Shown: positions 13,117 through 13,533 of the stretch, one piece after another
Layout of the letters: the number at the start of each line of letters is the position of its first letter
Numbering within the stretch: the first letter of the stretch is position 1
Assembly: GCA_002448875.1 (NCBI GenBank)
Contig: DKAS01000129.1
Location: 286 to 13,818 of the forward strand
Origin: Proteobacteria bacterium UBA6920
GTDB taxonomy: Bacteria > Pseudomonadota > Gammaproteobacteria > SG8-11
Length of the DNA: 13,533 nt
Direction of reading: 5' to 3'
Program-made: the position numbers and the translations under genes
Notes under the pieces: model-generated
Database searches by the model: none
Told to the model about the DNA's origin: nothing
What the model saw: only the letters and a program-made list of their open reading frames with translations

Positions 13117-13533
13117 ATGGTTACGACCGCCAGCAAAACACAGGATAATGTTTTTCCCTTACAGGAACTGGGAAACTGGTTGGCGGGGCAGAGCGAGTTG
13201 CAAAACCGGGATCAGGGCGCGCTGGTAGATAAGGCGATCCGCCTGCTGCAGAGCACCCTCGCCGACGCTACGCCTGAAGACCAAGCCGAAGTCATCCATA
13301 TCGCCGTCGATACCGCCCAGGCGCTGATCGAACTGGGATCCGACATTCCCACCATAGCTACCGCGCTGGCGCTGGAAATGCTGCGCCGCAGGATCATTAC
13401 CCAGCTTGCTCTGCAGGCGACGCTCGGTCCGGAGATCGCCCAATTGGCGGAAGACGCGGCCAAGGTCCAGGTGGTTGACCAGCTCTACCGGCTGGAAACG
13501 CCGCAAACTGAGCAGGCCATGAATCTGCAACAG
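13117..13533 (+). CDS. relA: RelA-type (p)ppGpp synthetase, N-terminal 139 residues
   Basis: The gene is cut by the window end. ATG 13117 is the first start after an in-frame stop at 13087, and no other start codon lies between. The best Shine-Dalgarno (GAGGA, 13093-13097) is 19 bases away, so initiation looks weak. The visible part is helical. The segment DQAEVIHIAVDTAQALIELG, then a helix ending LALEMLRRR, then LGPEIAQLAEDAAKV, resembles the N-terminal pseudo-hydrolase domain of RelA. No His-Asp pair is visible there, which fits a synthetase-only RelA rather than SpoT. The last residues, QAMNLQQ, would lead into the conserved NLRKMLLAM region, which is just outside the window. RelA makes (p)ppGpp on starved ribosomes. 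The assignment rests on pattern memory of a divergent domain. Confidence 0.62.
   Translation, partial: MVTTASKTQDNVFPLQELGNWLAGQSELQNRDQGALVDKAIRLLQSTLADATPEDQAEVIHIAVDTAQALIELGSDIPTIATALALEMLRRRIITQLALQATLGPEIAQLAEDAAKVQVVDQLYRLETPQTEQAMNLQQ

Noticed and set aside
1..13533. CRISPR array, tRNA, rRNA, insertion sequence or integration site
   Set aside because: I saw no regularly spaced repeats, cloverleaf-like sequence, rRNA segment, transposase reading frame or flanking target duplications in the window.

Overview
The window looks like the chromosome of a free-living gammaproteobacterium. The genes are GC-rich with clean Shine-Dalgarno sites, and the set is a Pseudomonas-type Wsp chemosensory operon, a DUF1800-like/DUF1501 exported pair, a DUF4266/DUF3570 envelope pair and the start of a RelA-type (p)ppGpp synthetase. 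I cannot assign a genus from sequence alone.

Region 1 (1-6997, + strand) is a Wsp surface-sensing operon in the canonical order wspA(3' end)-wspB-wspC-wspD-wspE-wspF-wspR. Every junction from wspB onward overlaps: ATGA at B/C, C/D, E/F and F/R, and 8 bp at D/E. The proteins form a closed circuit. The MCP WspA is coupled through the two CheW proteins WspB and WspD to the hybrid CheA kinase WspE. The methyltransferase WspC and methylesterase WspF set receptor sensitivity. WspE phosphorylates WspF and the diguanylate cyclase WspR, which makes c-di-GMP and favours sessile growth. Catalytic residues are intact throughout, including the WspR GGEEF site and its inhibitory RxxD site.

Region 2 (6998-7402) is a 405 bp regulatory gap. 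It has a weak possible terminator for wspR, then palindromes, a paired TTAAGC direct repeat and a candidate promoter for the next operon.

Region 3 (7403-10597, + strand, terminator at 10627-10652) is a two-gene exported module: a lipoprotein distantly like DUF1800 and a Tat-type DUF1501 protein. Its function is unknown.

Region 4 (10653-11089) lies between two facing intrinsic terminators. It carries inverted repeats and at best one doubtful small ORF.

Region 5 (11141-12633, - strand) is a DUF4266 small (lipo)protein ending in a Gly/Cys tail, translationally coupled to a DUF3570 outer-membrane barrel-like protein.

Region 6 (12634-13116) is a long AT-rich divergent intergenic region with palindromes, a GC-rich RNA-hairpin candidate and a second copy of the TTAAGC direct repeat. 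It leads into the N-terminus of relA, which runs off the window.

The most interesting unexplained items are the matched TTAAGC-N5-TTAAGC repeats in the two large intergenic regions, the GGGGCGCN tail of the DUF4266 protein whose codons double as the ribosome site of the next gene, the four-cysteine N-terminus of WspD, and the DUF1800-like/DUF1501 pair.
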